Positions 17,347 to 25,117 of a stretch of 64,000 nt of DNA are shown in pieces (the first letter of the stretch is position 1; every line of letters starts with the position of its first letter). Origin of the DNA: CAZPMT01 sp964587655 (GTDB lineage Bacteria > Hydrogenedentota > Hydrogenedentia > Hydrogenedentales > SLHB01); NCBI GenBank assembly GCA_964587655.1, contig CAZPMT010000006.1, forward strand, positions 33,122-97,121. The letters run 5' to 3'. A program made the translations under genes and the position numbers. The notes under the pieces were generated by a model. The model was not told the origin of the DNA. It worked only from the letters and a program-made list of their open reading frames with translations, and made no database searches.

Positions 17347-18195
17347 CATCGTAGATGGGGCGCAGACCCAAGTCGTGCTTGTTGATGCGGAAGCTGTCTT
17401 CGATTTGGGAAAGCCCGATGTGGGTCTTCCAGAGCGTGACGGCATCCCAGTCTTTGAGGTTGGTGCGCAGCAAGTAACAGCCATCGGTCAGTTCGGCCCA
17501 TTGCCCGTGTTCCTCTTTGGGCTCGACGCGGATCGAAAGACGCTTGCCGCTCTTATGGCCGGCATCATCGCGTTCGCCGATGTCGACCCGGAAGAAGCGG
17601 GCCGCGCGCGAGTACTTCTGGAACAAGCGGCCCACACGCCTCTCCGCGGTACTCCGGTCACGCAGCGCCCGATAAAGCCGGTCGTCGTTCACTTGCTCCG
17701 CCGCCACACCCAGCAAGTCGTCCAAGGCCGTCTTTCCGTACCAGAACTCCGCGATCTGCAATTCCGACGATGGCGAACAAAACCGGGCCAAGCTCAAGAT
17801 GCACGCCATCGTGCCCCACGAGATCGCCTCCCGGCCAGCCTCCACCGCCTCGTCAAGAAACACGTCCAGCTTCAGACGACGCCACAACGCCAAGCCCAGA
17901 TAGACCTCACCGAAACGACGCAGACGCTCCACCTGCGCACGCGACGTATCCACCGCGGCCCACACCGGCGGATCAGGGTCCGCATGTAGCAGATCTTCCT
18001 GATGCAGACGCCCGTCCAGGATCTCGCGGAGGCGCTCCCAACCTACCCGCACTTCTTCATTCAGTCCCGGCAGCTTCCCCAATGTTGCCACGACTCGCTG
18101 ACGAGGCCCGTCCTGAGTACGCACACTCTCCACCAGCGTCCAATACTCGTATGCCGCCCCACCACTCTCGCGACGGTTCCGCTTGAGATACGCGA
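17346..18195 (-). pseudogene. IS1634-like transposase remnant with internal deletion
   Basis: The N-terminal part is recognisable (EYWTLVESVRTQDGPRQRVV, a standard opening of IS1634-type transposases, then DDRLYRALRD). The frame jumps directly to the C-terminal part (RRVGRLFQKYSRAARFF, AELTDGCYLLRTNL, INKHDLGLRPIYD). The middle, with the first catalytic Asp residues, is gone: about 280 codons remain of a usual ~550. There is no start codon in the expected place; an in-frame TGA precedes residue 1. Confidence 0.75.
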
Positions 18196-18451
18196 ATCCA
18201 ACTCCTCAAGATTGGACTCATGATCCCACAAGTTTCCCGTCACGACAAGAGGGTTTTCTCCACTACACCCGTCGCAGCAAAGCGAACTAAGCAAAGACAC
18301 AACTTGCGAAGACGCCCACACCGAATCAACCTGACTCGGAACCAATTACTGCGGAAGATGGGTTAGGGACGCAGGATTTTCCGACATACCCGGTTCCGGC
18401 GGGCCCGGCTGACCCCGTTTCAGCATAGTCGGGTAAATCAAACGAAGCGTT
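18196..18451. other. Flank between transposase remnant and group II intron
   Basis: No gene. This is the presumed 3' exon side of the intron. A CCGGCGGGCCCGGC-type GC-rich palindrome is at ~18395-18408. Confidence 0.4.
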
Positions 18452-18496
18452 TCGATAGGGGTAGGGAGAACCGGTTGTCCGGTCCCCCCTCCCTCC

Positions 18497-18529
18497 GAAC
18501 CGGACGGGCGGTTTTCCCGCATCCGGCTC
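18497..18529 (-). ncRNA. Group II intron domain V hairpin
   Basis: A 33-nt stem-loop starting GAGCCGGATGCGGGAAAACC and closing GTCCGGTTC on the minus strand. It has the form of bacterial domain V, with its terminal GAAA-like loop and two-nucleotide bulge. This is the catalytic core of the ribozyme and the most conserved part of the intron. Confidence 0.85.
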
Positions 18530-18542
18530 TCCAGTTGATGGT

Positions 18543-18819
18543 TTACCCACGAGGGGATTGACGGAGCCGTCCATGGGCTGTGCTCAGGCATAGCAGCCCC
18601 TGATCGGCGAAGAATTGGTTGGGCCAGCGTTGATGGTCGGCGCCATGCCCGCGTCCTTTGCGTTCTTGGCGTTTGCGTAGGATGGACCGCATGCGCATGC
18701 GCACCCAGCCATCCACTTCCGGAAAGACCGTGTGCCGCAAGGTTCGCAAGCGCGTACACTTTATCCATCGGGCTGAACCATACCCCTCCTTTCACGCCCT
18801 GTTCGAGCGCCGTCAACAT
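18543..18819 (-). pseudogene. Group II intron reverse transcriptase, both ends only
   Basis: The N-terminal ~28 codons (GVKGGVWFSPMDKVYALANL) are fused out of frame to the C-terminal ~66 codons (MRMRSILRKRQERKGRGHG, then DHQRWPNQFFADQGLL). The latter are the usual DNA-binding/maturase end of this RT class. All RT motifs, including YxDD, are missing. Confidence 0.8.
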
Positions 18820-19390
18820 CCGTTCCGTCCAAGACCGCTGGTTCCGTCCACGTCCACCGGGCGCGCACTTCTCCGCCTTGTCTAGCCTCAGTTCCCCGCG
18901 GCACTGACGACGGTGTCGTTTCCCTCGATCTGTCCTTCACGATTCCATCTCTCTGCGTCCTTTCGCTCCACGCCCGTTACGGCGCTTCAACGCTACTACG
19001 GACGCTCTGACTCCTGCCGGGCGGCTCTTCGGGGTTACAGCCCATGAACACCGTCCTGTTTCCCGGCAGGTCTCCCTGCTTCACGTACTCCGCCTTCCTG
19101 GCCATTACGTCTCCAACCGCCCCCGCATCCCCCGGCGTCGCTTTCGCACGCTACCCATCAGCGCGCCGGGCGCGTTCCAGACTTCGCCTCTCGCTAGCAG
19201 GCTCGTCGAATGCGCAGGCCGAATCGAGTTCGTCATCCTACGGACTGGCCGTTCACCTCCTGTTGCTCCCCACCTCGCATCACTGCGCCGCAGTTACAGG
19301 CGGTTACAGGCCGGAGAGCGTTTACCTGGAGTGGACTTTCATCACTCTGACTTAGTACGCTCGCAGGCGCACTAGCAACGAGCGTCATAG

Positions 19391-19437
19391 CGACGTTCGG
19401 GGCCGGTTTACGGAGAAACCGGCCCTTGGACGTCGCG
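19391..19437. other. Strong two-part hairpin next to the intron
   Basis: An inner 10-bp perfect stem (19401-19410 with 19417-19426) is extended by an outer 7-bp stem (19391-19397 with 19431-19437). It lies 18 nt from the 5' end of the intron and 21 nt before pgeF. Some group II introns insert next to terminator-like hairpins. No T-run follows in either direction, so terminator function is doubtful. Confidence 0.5.
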
Positions 19438-19457
19438 ATAGGGACTTTCCAAAGAAG

Positions 19458-20171
19458 ATGCTTCGTTTTTCGGCGTTGGAGAGCTTGGGCGTGGCGGTGG
19501 CCGCCATGTCGGAGATGCGTGATGGCGACTGCGGGTTCAAAGCGCCGGACCCCGCACGCGCGGCACACAACCGCCAACGCGTCTGCGACTCGTACGCGGT
19601 TGACCCGCGCGATCTCGTCTGCGCACAACAAGTCCACGGCTCAAAGATCGCATGGGCGACGGACGCTGATCGCGGACGCAATCCAGCCGGTCCCCTCGAT
19701 CCCTTTCCCGAGACCGACGCGCTGCTGACCGGCGTGCCGCGTCTCCCCCTTGCCATTTTCATAGCCGACTGCGTTCCCGTTTTCCTCTACGATACGCGGA
19801 ACCGCGTCGCCGGCCTCGTCCACGCCGGACGCGAAGGAACCCTTGCCGGAATCGCGGCAAGAGCCGTCGCATCCATGCGCGACAAACGCGGGACCCGGCC
19901 CGCCGACGTCCATGCCGTGATCGGCCCATCCGCCGGCCCATGCTGCTACGAAGTCGCACCCGAGATGGCCGCGTCCTTCGCCGCCGCCGGACTTCCCATC
20001 AACGGACGCAATCTCGATCTCTGGAAAGCCAACGCCCTCCAACTCACCACCTCCGGCGTGCCCGAGTCACACATCACCACCATCGGCATCTGCACCATCT
20101 GTACAACCACCTTCTTCTCCCACCGCCACGAACCCAACGCCGCACGAAACATGGCCCTCCTCGTCATCTGA
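19458..20171 (+). CDS. pgeF: Polyphenol oxidase/laccase-domain protein PgeF (YlmD/YfiH family)
   Basis: 237 residues. The family acts on purine nucleosides (adenosine/inosine phosphorolysis or deamination) and in some bacteria edits peptidoglycan precursors. Conserved metal/active-site motifs are present: CAQQVHGSKI (His), ADCVPVFLYD (Cys), VHAGREGTLAGI (His) and GPCCYEV, plus a C-terminal ICTICTTTFFSHR. The ATG at 19458 has only a weak AAAGAAG before it. The gene follows a hairpin and the group II intron remnant and appears monocistronic; tRNA-Asn has its own promoter downstream. Confidence 0.9.
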   Translation: MLRFSALESLGVAVAAMSEMRDGDCGFKAPDPARAAHNRQRVCDSYAVDPRDLVCAQQVHGSKIAWATDADRGRNPAGPLDPFPETDALLTGVPRLPLAIFIADCVPVFLYDTRNRVAGLVHAGREGTLAGIAARAVASMRDKRGTRPADVHAVIGPSAGPCCYEVAPEMAASFAAAGLPINGRNLDLWKANALQLTTSGVPESHITTIGICTICTTTFFSHRHEPNAARNMALLVI

Positions 20172-20243
20172 ATCCAGCGCCGCATCGCCCGACGAGCATT
20201 CCACGCTCCGTCCGCTGTTCACACTCAACTTTTCACACTCAAC

Positions 20244-20273
20244 TTGAAAACCCGCGTGGCGCGATGCTACAAT
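20244..20273 (+). promoter_or_regulatory. Promoter of tRNA-Asn
   Basis: TTGAAA at 20244-20249 and TACAAT at 20268-20273 are spaced 18 nt, and TGC just before the -10 makes it an extended type. Initiation near 20280 would give a 14-nt leader before the tRNA. The upstream region contains two tandem copies of TTCACACTCAACTT (~20219-20246). Confidence 0.7.
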
Positions 20274-20293
20274 TCTATCCACTGAAAGAGTAT

Positions 20294-20369
20294 TCCGCGA
20301 TAGCTCAGTTGGTAGAGCGGGTGGCTGTTAACCACTAGGTCGCAAGTTCGAGTCTTGCTCGCGGAGCCA
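20294..20369 (+). tRNA. trnN: tRNA-Asn (GTT)
   Basis: A complete cloverleaf: acceptor TCCGCGA (20294-20300) pairs with TCGCGGA (20359-20365), the D-arm contains AGCTCAGTTGGTAGAGC, the anticodon loop CTGTTAA (20325-20331) gives anticodon GTT, the T-loop is TTCGAGT, and CCA is encoded (20367-20369). The last 23 nt are duplicated at 20724-20746, and the last 10 nt again at the far end of the adjoining island, marking this gene as an integration target. Confidence 0.97.
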
Positions 20370-20378
20370 GAGATCCCA

Positions 20379-20403
20379 GCCACCCAAGAGGGTGGCTTTT
20401 TTT
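20379..20403 (+). terminator. Rho-independent terminator after tRNA-Asn
   Basis: A 7-bp stem (GCCACCC at 20379-20385, GGGTGGC at 20390-20396) with a 4-nt loop is followed by seven T residues. It overlaps the possible GTG start at 20392 of the GIY-YIG gene, which favours the later GTG at 20404. Confidence 0.9.
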
Positions 20404-20718
20404 GTGTCGTACTGGGTCTACATTCTCCGATCCGAGACCACCGGCAAGACCTACATTGGCCAGACCGACAATCTTGAACACCGTGTACAACAGCACAACG
20501 ACCCGAGTTTCCGCTTAACCCTTTACACGAAACGAAATCCCGGGCCGTGGAGACTCATCCACAGTGAGGAATATGCTACAAGAGCCCACGCAATGCAGCG
20601 CGAGAAATGGCTAAAATCCGGCCAGGGACGCGAATGGGTCCACGCCCTATTGGCCCGGCAAGAGCGGGAGGCTCTTAATCCGCCTACGGCGGATGCGCAA
20701 GTCGAAGATCCGCCGTAG
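20404..20718 (+). CDS. GIY-YIG nuclease-domain protein
   Basis: 104 residues from the GTG at 20404, which gives the usual start of the family (SYWVYILRSETTGKTYIG); an in-frame GTG at 20392 lies inside the terminator hairpin. The GIY-YIG signature is present as WVYI...KTYIGQTDNLEHRVQQHN, with a later Glu in IHSEEYATRAHAMQREKWLKS. This matches small UPF0213/YhbQ-like or mobile single-domain nucleases. No ribosome site is evident. The gene lies between the tRNA-Asn terminator and a second copy of the tRNA 3' end. Its last codons run into a palindrome (20677-20725), so the natural C-terminus may be altered. Confidence 0.75.
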   Translation: MSYWVYILRSETTGKTYIGQTDNLEHRVQQHNDPSFRLTLYTKRNPGPWRLIHSEEYATRAHAMQREKWLKSGQGREWVHALLARQEREALNPPTADAQVEDPP

Positions 20719-20725
20719 GCGGATT
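20677..20725. repeat. Perfect 18-nt inverted repeat (TCCGCC...GGCGGA type)
   Basis: The arms 20677-20694 and 20708-20725 are exact reverse complements around a 13-nt loop. Each arm is itself a near-palindrome (TCCGCC-TAC-GGCGGA), so two alternative folds exist. It overlaps the end of the GIY-YIG gene and abuts the duplicated tRNA 3' end. Confidence 0.85.
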
Positions 20726-20746
20726 CGAGTCTTGCTCGCGGAGCCA
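20724..20746 (+). repeat. Duplicated 3' end of tRNA-Asn (attachment-site-like)
   Basis: 23 nt identical to 20347-20369 (T-loop through CCA). Such exact tRNA-end copies are produced when elements integrate at tRNA genes. Confidence 0.85.
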
Positions 20747-20827
20747 CCAGTAATTTACGAACTTTGAGGGTTCGTAATTCAAGGATATAGAAGCCATCAC
20801 GAATCAAAGCGTGGTGGCTTCGTTGTT
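20737..20827. repeat. 91-bp direct repeat, left copy
   Basis: Identical over all 91 bp to 26493-26583. It starts with the last 10 nt of tRNA-Asn (CGCGGAGCCA). It then contains a small palindrome (ACGAAC-N7-GTTCGT) and a terminator-like hairpin (GCCATCAC...GTGGTGGC) before the end. Beyond the repeat, weaker similarity continues: GGAAGTTCGTA-type segments occur about 210-220 nt from the repeat start in both flanks. Confidence 0.9.
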
Positions 20828-21039
20828 CTTGCCCCTTTCGGGCAGACTGATCTCACATTCCATCGCATAGCAATGAGTTAAGAGTCTCTTCTCCTCTTCG
20901 CCGGTTCGTTCCATATCGGCGGAAAGCACGGGGCGATAATGAGAGAAGAGGAAGTTCGTAGATGTCGGGGAATTGAATTATCAATCCTGAATACGAACTC
21001 GCACTCAGCCTGACGCGCTTGGAGAAGGCATCCCGCTGC

Positions 21040-21975
21040 TTACTCGAAAAGGTTCCCCTCACGTGGCCATTCGCCCGCAATGTTGCACGTCCCTATCTCA
21101 AGATCAGGGTTCTTGCACCCGCAGACAGCGACGTCAAGTCCGCATTCTCGAGCGGCCTCACCGACCTTTGCGTAAATGAGACCCCGCTTTTCGCGGGGTA
21201 GCGCCATAACGGAGGATCTCTCCGCATGAATACGGAGCGGGACGGCCCGGGCATAGTGAGAAGCCAATAGGTCCAATAAACGCGAACCGGCAAGGTGCCG
21301 TTTCAGCGAATGCAGGACTGCTGGGCGCACGAAGAGCACACCCAGCGCAATCTGCCGCACACCACTTGCGGCAGTTTGCTGGCAAAGATTCCGCAAAGAG
21401 TCGGCACTGTCTGTGATCCCGGGCAGGATAGGGTCGAGCCGCACTTCCGTTTCGATATCCGCTTCGACAAGATCCTTGGCTTGGCGAAGGCGGATATCAG
21501 GAGGTGCCGCGTTTGGTTCGAAGATACCTAACACATCCGCATCCAGAGTGGTCAGACCGATCTGCGCGCGAACGAGTTGCGGATGTGCCTGCAATAGGCT
21601 CATGTGCCGCTCTGGAATCGCGCCCTTCGTCAGAAACGCCACGCCGATTCGTCGGTCGAAGAGGAACTGGATGATTTCATACCCCAGGTCGAGAACTTCA
21701 GGTACTGGCTGGAACAGATCGCTTGACGGACTGAAATAGATGGCCACCGGCAGTTTCCGTTTGCGGCGAAGTTCTTCACACAACATTGTCAAAGTGTTGG
21801 AATAGACATTGACTTTCTGCTCGCCCGGATAAGTGCTGTATCCCCGTGTGTAGCAATAGAGACAACCGTGCGCACATCCCGCAGTCAAGTTCACCGTCGG
21901 GATATGGGAAAGACACAACAAACTTGACGGCGTCAGCACCGGCGACTTTCGTTCGACGGATAATACCTCTAGCAT
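21040..21975 (-). CDS. Radical SAM protein (Rv2578c/SPL-like family)
   Basis: 311 residues; the ATG at 21975 has GAGGAAGAG upstream. The radical-SAM cluster motif CAHGCLYCY gives Cys ~34, 38 and 41. Downstream are a GG-less but SAM-fold-consistent region (VAIYFSPSSDLFQPV), VRLDPILPG and a C-terminal Cys pair (VAVCGCKNPDLEIGTC) that may bind a further metal. The closest resemblance is to the Rv2578c-type and spore-photoproduct-lyase-like radical SAM proteins. It is last in a tight operon, 27 nt after the ParB-domain gene. Reaction unknown; a nucleic-acid substrate is a guess from its neighbours. Confidence 0.8.
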   Translation of the reverse strand: MLEVLSVERKSPVLTPSSLLCLSHIPTVNLTAGCAHGCLYCYTRGYSTYPGEQKVNVYSNTLTMLCEELRRKRKLPVAIYFSPSSDLFQPVPEVLDLGYEIIQFLFDRRIGVAFLTKGAIPERHMSLLQAHPQLVRAQIGLTTLDADVLGIFEPNAAPPDIRLRQAKDLVEADIETEVRLDPILPGITDSADSLRNLCQQTAASGVRQIALGVLFVRPAVLHSLKRHLAGSRLLDLLASHYARAVPLRIHAERSSVMALPREKRGLIYAKVGEAARECGLDVAVCGCKNPDLEIGTCNIAGEWPREGNLFE

Positions 21976-22002
21976 AGCTCTTCCTCGCAGGATGAGGAGT
22001 GT

Positions 22003-22641
22003 TTATTCCACCGCCAATGCGCAAAGATAATCTGAAAGTACCTGCTCGAGCGCATCGGATCTCGACAACATCGGTTCGTCCAGGCGCTGTGCTGCACGAT
22101 CAAGCGCCTTTCTCAGCAATCGCTGCTGCTTGGAGGTCAGCATAAAGCCGACGTACTGCCGGGAACGGGATTTGATCGACTTGGGCTTCTCGCCCAAGCA
22201 CCCGCCTCCTGTAACTTCCTTTGCCGCAAGTTCCAATTCTCTGGCAAACTCATGTTCGCTGAACCCAAGATCCTCCAATGGCTCCGAGACGGACTCTAGC
22301 AAAGACACAAGCTCGGGAGCGTTCCAATATCCATGAATTTGGTTAAGTTTCACCGTAAGGGCTCTTGCAGTTTCCTCGCTGAAACTTCCGATAAGACAAG
22401 GAATGGAAGCGATGCGCAGTATCCTCGCCGCGCGCCAGCGATGTTCGCCATCCACGATGACAAGCCCCGTGCGAGTCTCATTGGCCAGAACCACACCACA
22501 AAATCCGTCGCGAGCGATTGTCCGCCGCAGCGCGGCAAGCTGCCCGTCCGTCATTTGGTTCGGATTGTAACCATTGGGCCGAAGCCTATTTGTTTCCACA
22601 AACTCATAACGCATACGTGAATCTGATTCCATAGTAAGCAA
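22003..22641 (-). CDS. ParB N-terminal-domain protein
   Basis: 212 residues from a TTG at 22641 that has AAGGGG 7 nt upstream; an ATG at 22632 is an alternative. Residues ~10-105 are a ParB/Srx-type domain: LRPNGYNPNQMTD, then LANETRTGLVIVDGEHRWRAAR, the conserved GEHRxxA motif that binds CTP or acts as a nuclease in relatives. The C-terminal half is helical (TSKQQRLLRKALDRAAQ). The start overlaps the methyltransferase-like gene by 38 nt. In mobile elements such domains occur beside DNA-modifying enzymes. Confidence 0.8.
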   Translation of the reverse strand: MLTMESDSRMRYEFVETNRLRPNGYNPNQMTDGQLAALRRTIARDGFCGVVLANETRTGLVIVDGEHRWRAARILRIASIPCLIGSFSEETARALTVKLNQIHGYWNAPELVSLLESVSEPLEDLGFSEHEFARELELAAKEVTGGGCLGEKPKSIKSRSRQYVGFMLTSKQQRLLRKALDRAAQRLDEPMLSRSDALEQVLSDYLCALAVE

Positions 22642-23272
22642 CCGTTTTCCCCTTGTTGAACGCGACCATACGTTCGTCCATAACCAATCCGTGGCGTCGA
22701 GCTAAGCGGCGCCACCATGGCCATACGAAGTATTCCACATACGTCGCGGCATGGCGTGGGCCGCGATACAGCCCTTTCCTGTCTTCTTTCCACAACTCCA
22801 ATGGAAGCCTTCCTTCGCGCTTGAAGCGAAGAAGACTCGCGTCGCCAACGATCACGACAAGCGGAGCGGTCCACATCTGGCCTTGGAGGAACGCCCGCAT
22901 GGCAGGATATAGATTTCCGAAAGCGTCAAAATCGGCAACCTGGTACTTGACGCCACGCGGCCAATCTGAGAAGGTCCCAATGTCGGCGCACCTCACGTCC
23001 ACGCGAGGAAAGTGATGTCTGAAATCTCTCACCTTCGCGGCGTTGATGTCCAGCGCCAGTGTATACCGCGCTTTCCCGCGCCAGACGTTCCGGAACATCT
23101 TTCCAAGGCCACATCCTGCGAGGTATACATTGGATCGTTTCAGCTCGCGCGCAATATGGCTGCGAATTCTCACCTTGCGAAGCCATTCGCTATTGTCCTT
23201 TTGCCCCGATCGGCGATTCAGAGTGCGCAGTTGCACCGCGGAACCGCGCAGGGCAAGCCTGCGTCTCGCCAT
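22604..23272 (-). CDS. Methyltransferase-fold protein, Trm1/TcmP-like
   Basis: 222 residues from the ATG at 23272, chosen because AAGGAG lies 11 nt upstream; the frame is open to 23335. Residues ~48-63 (NVYLAGCGLGKMFRNVW) look like a degenerate SAM-binding loop, followed by LALDIN (motif II acid) and ADFDAFGNLYPAMRAFL. The last is close to the DPFG-x-P motif of tRNA guanine-N2 dimethyltransferases. Later WPWWRRLARRHGL and a C-terminal IRF strand complete a Rossmann-like fold. It overlaps the upstream radical SAM gene by 55 nt and the ParB gene by 38 nt, so the three are translationally linked. Substrate unknown. Confidence 0.65.
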   Translation of the reverse strand: MARRRLALRGSAVQLRTLNRRSGQKDNSEWLRKVRIRSHIARELKRSNVYLAGCGLGKMFRNVWRGKARYTLALDINAAKVRDFRHHFPRVDVRCADIGTFSDWPRGVKYQVADFDAFGNLYPAMRAFLQGQMWTAPLVVIVGDASLLRFKREGRLPLELWKEDRKGLYRGPRHAATYVEYFVWPWWRRLARRHGLVMDERMVAFNKGKTVAYYGIRFTYAL

Positions 23273-24162
23273 ATGTCCGTTGTCTCCTTGCACAAGCCTG
23301 TGGTCACATTGGCGCCGAGTTTGTCTCTGAACCACGAATAGATTTCAGCGCGCTGACTGCGCGGCAGACGGAACCGGCCGTCGGCTCCGTCCTGTGACGT
23401 GGCGAAATCGAAAACCGACGCGTTCCTCCCGCGCGCCCTGGTACATTCGCGCAGCCCGGGATTATGACGAATTGTGCCGAGGGTTATGCGCAACGAGTAG
23501 TCGCCAAATGTGCTCTTTATCAACTCGACCAATGGAAGATACAATTCCCGCCATCCTCTGACGGGAAGGATGGGATCAACTCTAAGGCGGACCTCGTATC
23601 CAGCGTTCTTGCAGGCCAGCGCAGCCGACAACCGCTCATACGGATGAGGCGCGCCGTGCTCGAAATGGGCGGATACGTCCGGTGCGTTCAGACTGAACGA
23701 TACGACGGTGTTCCTCTTTTCTTCCACCGCCAGAAGTCGTGCAATGTTCGTACTCTTGGTGACAAAGAGGAGTTTGTGCGGGCGCTCTTTCGGAAAGAGC
23801 AACCCTTCATCCTGTCGCGCAAAGAGCGGAACAAGCTCGGAAGACAGCCCCGTTAGATGGTCCAAGGCAAGACTGTCGCTCGATTCGCCCGCGCTGAGCA
23901 ACCGGGCGCGTCCACGTTTCAGGAAACTCTTGACTTCAGTAAGCATCTGTTCACGGTTGTCGAAAGCGACAGGACCGTGAACGTTCTTCAGGGGCAACTG
24001 AAGACAGCAGTAATCGCACCGGTATGGACAGCCATTTGCATGGGACAAGACATAATAGGACGGACACACGACCCCTACCGCAGATGTGTCCATTTTGTGA
24101 ATAAACGGCGTCTTTCTGCTGCGGCTGTCAAGTCCTTGAGTCTGGGCTTCTTCCTGCTCCAT
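23218..24162 (-). CDS. Spore-photoproduct-lyase-like radical SAM protein
   Basis: 314 residues from the ATG at 24162 (GGAG 10 nt upstream). The radical-SAM motif is CPYRCDYCC within SHANGCPYRCDYCCLQLPL, typical of SplB-like proteins. KLLFVTKSTNIARLL and VVSFSLNAPDVSAHFEHGAP fit the later barrel strands, and VRLRVDPILPVRGW repeats a motif also present in the second radical SAM protein (21040-21975). The C-terminus ends in VPRCNCAL. SplB repairs spore photoproduct in DNA, but this operon context suggests a different base-directed chemistry. Confidence 0.8.
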   Translation of the reverse strand: MEQEEAQTQGLDSRSRKTPFIHKMDTSAVGVVCPSYYVLSHANGCPYRCDYCCLQLPLKNVHGPVAFDNREQMLTEVKSFLKRGRARLLSAGESSDSLALDHLTGLSSELVPLFARQDEGLLFPKERPHKLLFVTKSTNIARLLAVEEKRNTVVSFSLNAPDVSAHFEHGAPHPYERLSAALACKNAGYEVRLRVDPILPVRGWRELYLPLVELIKSTFGDYSLRITLGTIRHNPGLRECTRARGRNASVFDFATSQDGADGRFRLPRSQRAEIYSWFRDKLGANVTTGLCKETTDIWRDAGLPCAVPRCNCAL

Positions 24163-24194
24163 CAATGCCGCTCCAGCGATTTCAGGCGCGGTTC

Positions 24195-24593
24195 CTATTT
24201 TCGCGAAGTTCGCGGTTGACTCCTTTGAAACAAGAGAACCGTTTTCGCCTTGAGCAACCGGTCCACGAAACTGTTGAGTGTGCCATCAGGGTACACCATG
24301 CCATTACCCGAAAGCATTTTGAGCTTCTCGGTGGCGGATCGGACCGAGGTCCCGCTCAAGGCGGCAAGATCGTCCATGGAGAACTCGACGTTTCGCCAAA
24401 GCCACTGCCAAATCGCGGCCCTTTCGCATGTTGGCGGTCCCACAGGCCGCCTCTTCCTTGACAGCGTAAGCCTCTTCCAGGCCACGAGTATACGCAACAT
24501 GGAATTGTCAACAAGAAGTGCGCACTCCGGTGTCTCGTTGGCCTTGAACCATTCCAATTCGCGCTCATAAGCGATCTTTCGTTTTCGATCCAC
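24195..24593 (-). CDS. Winged-helix-like small protein heading the radical SAM operon
   Basis: 132 residues from a GTG at 24593 with AAGGA 9 nt upstream. Basic N-terminus (DRKRKIAYERELEWF). The central part (FSMDDLAALSGTSVRSATEKLKMLSGNGMVYPDG) reads as a winged helix-turn-helix. It is 32 nt from the next gene on the same strand and could be the operon's regulator or a DNA-targeting subunit. No family recognised. Confidence 0.6.
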   Translation of the reverse strand: MDRKRKIAYERELEWFKANETPECALLVDNSMLRILVAWKRLTLSRKRRPVGPPTCERAAIWQWLWRNVEFSMDDLAALSGTSVRSATEKLKMLSGNGMVYPDGTLNSFVDRLLKAKTVLLFQRSQPRTSRK

Positions 24594-25117
24594 AGTTATG
24601 TTTCCTTCCCCGGCAATTGATCCTTGATCCTAAATTCGGCAGTTGAATTGTCCAAATTGCTGGCTATGCGAGCATAAGTAAAGGAATAACAATTGGTTAC
24701 ACCGCCTATTTCCAACTGCCGTGCAGTTGAAAATTTCACCCTTTGGGTGATTCTTGTCATGAGATAACTCTTGCGTTCGCAAGACCTTCGCTCAATGAAC
24801 TGCCTAATTTAGGTTGATAGTCATAGAGCCACCGTCCTCCTCGTAATGCAGCAATCACCCTGCGCACATGACTGTTCTTCCGGTTCTTCCGTCCATCCGT
24901 CGCTTCGCTCCTCCGGCAACAAGGTCGTCAACATCGACCTGTTTGAGGCGTGGACAACTGCACGTGCTCTCCCATGCTTTCTCTCTCCCCGCATGCTGCC
25001 GGTAAATCCTGTTTCCCAACCTTCTATCTATTAAGCCACCGGTGCTACGCGAAAACGACCTCAATGCCTTGCCGTTGTTGGAGTTGTGGCGCACGAAAAA
25101 CGGTGTCAATATGCAGA
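24594..25117. other. Intergenic region upstream of the radical SAM operon
   Basis: AT-richer than its surroundings. It contains small inverted repeats (TTTCACCCTTTGGGTGA and TCTTGCGTTCGCAAGA, ~24734-24783) and presumably the operon promoter. On the minus strand, 25045-25117 reads HIDTVFRAPQLQQRQGIEVVFA and a stop, which may be the C-terminal remnant of a gene cut by the IS630 insertion. Confidence 0.4.

Larger units (their letters stand above)
18452..19373 (-). mobile_element. Group II intron derivative lacking most of its reverse transcriptase
   Basis: The minus strand begins with GTGCG at 19373, the standard group II intron 5' end (GUGYG). About 550 nt of structured non-coding sequence (domains I-IV region) follow, then a truncated reverse-transcriptase frame (18819-18543), a domain V hairpin (18497-18529), a domain VI-like hairpin (~18455-18480) and a 3' end near 18452 (CTACCCCTATC). 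Total length is ~920 nt, against 2.3-2.8 kb for a full intron. The ribozyme ends look intact while the maturase is not, so splicing would depend on a protein supplied from elsewhere. The 3' boundary is approximate. Confidence 0.8.

Noticed and set aside
19044..19355. 103-codon plus-strand frame often seen as a hypothetical protein
   Set aside because: It is antisense to the structured 5' part of the group II intron and shows no protein-like pattern.
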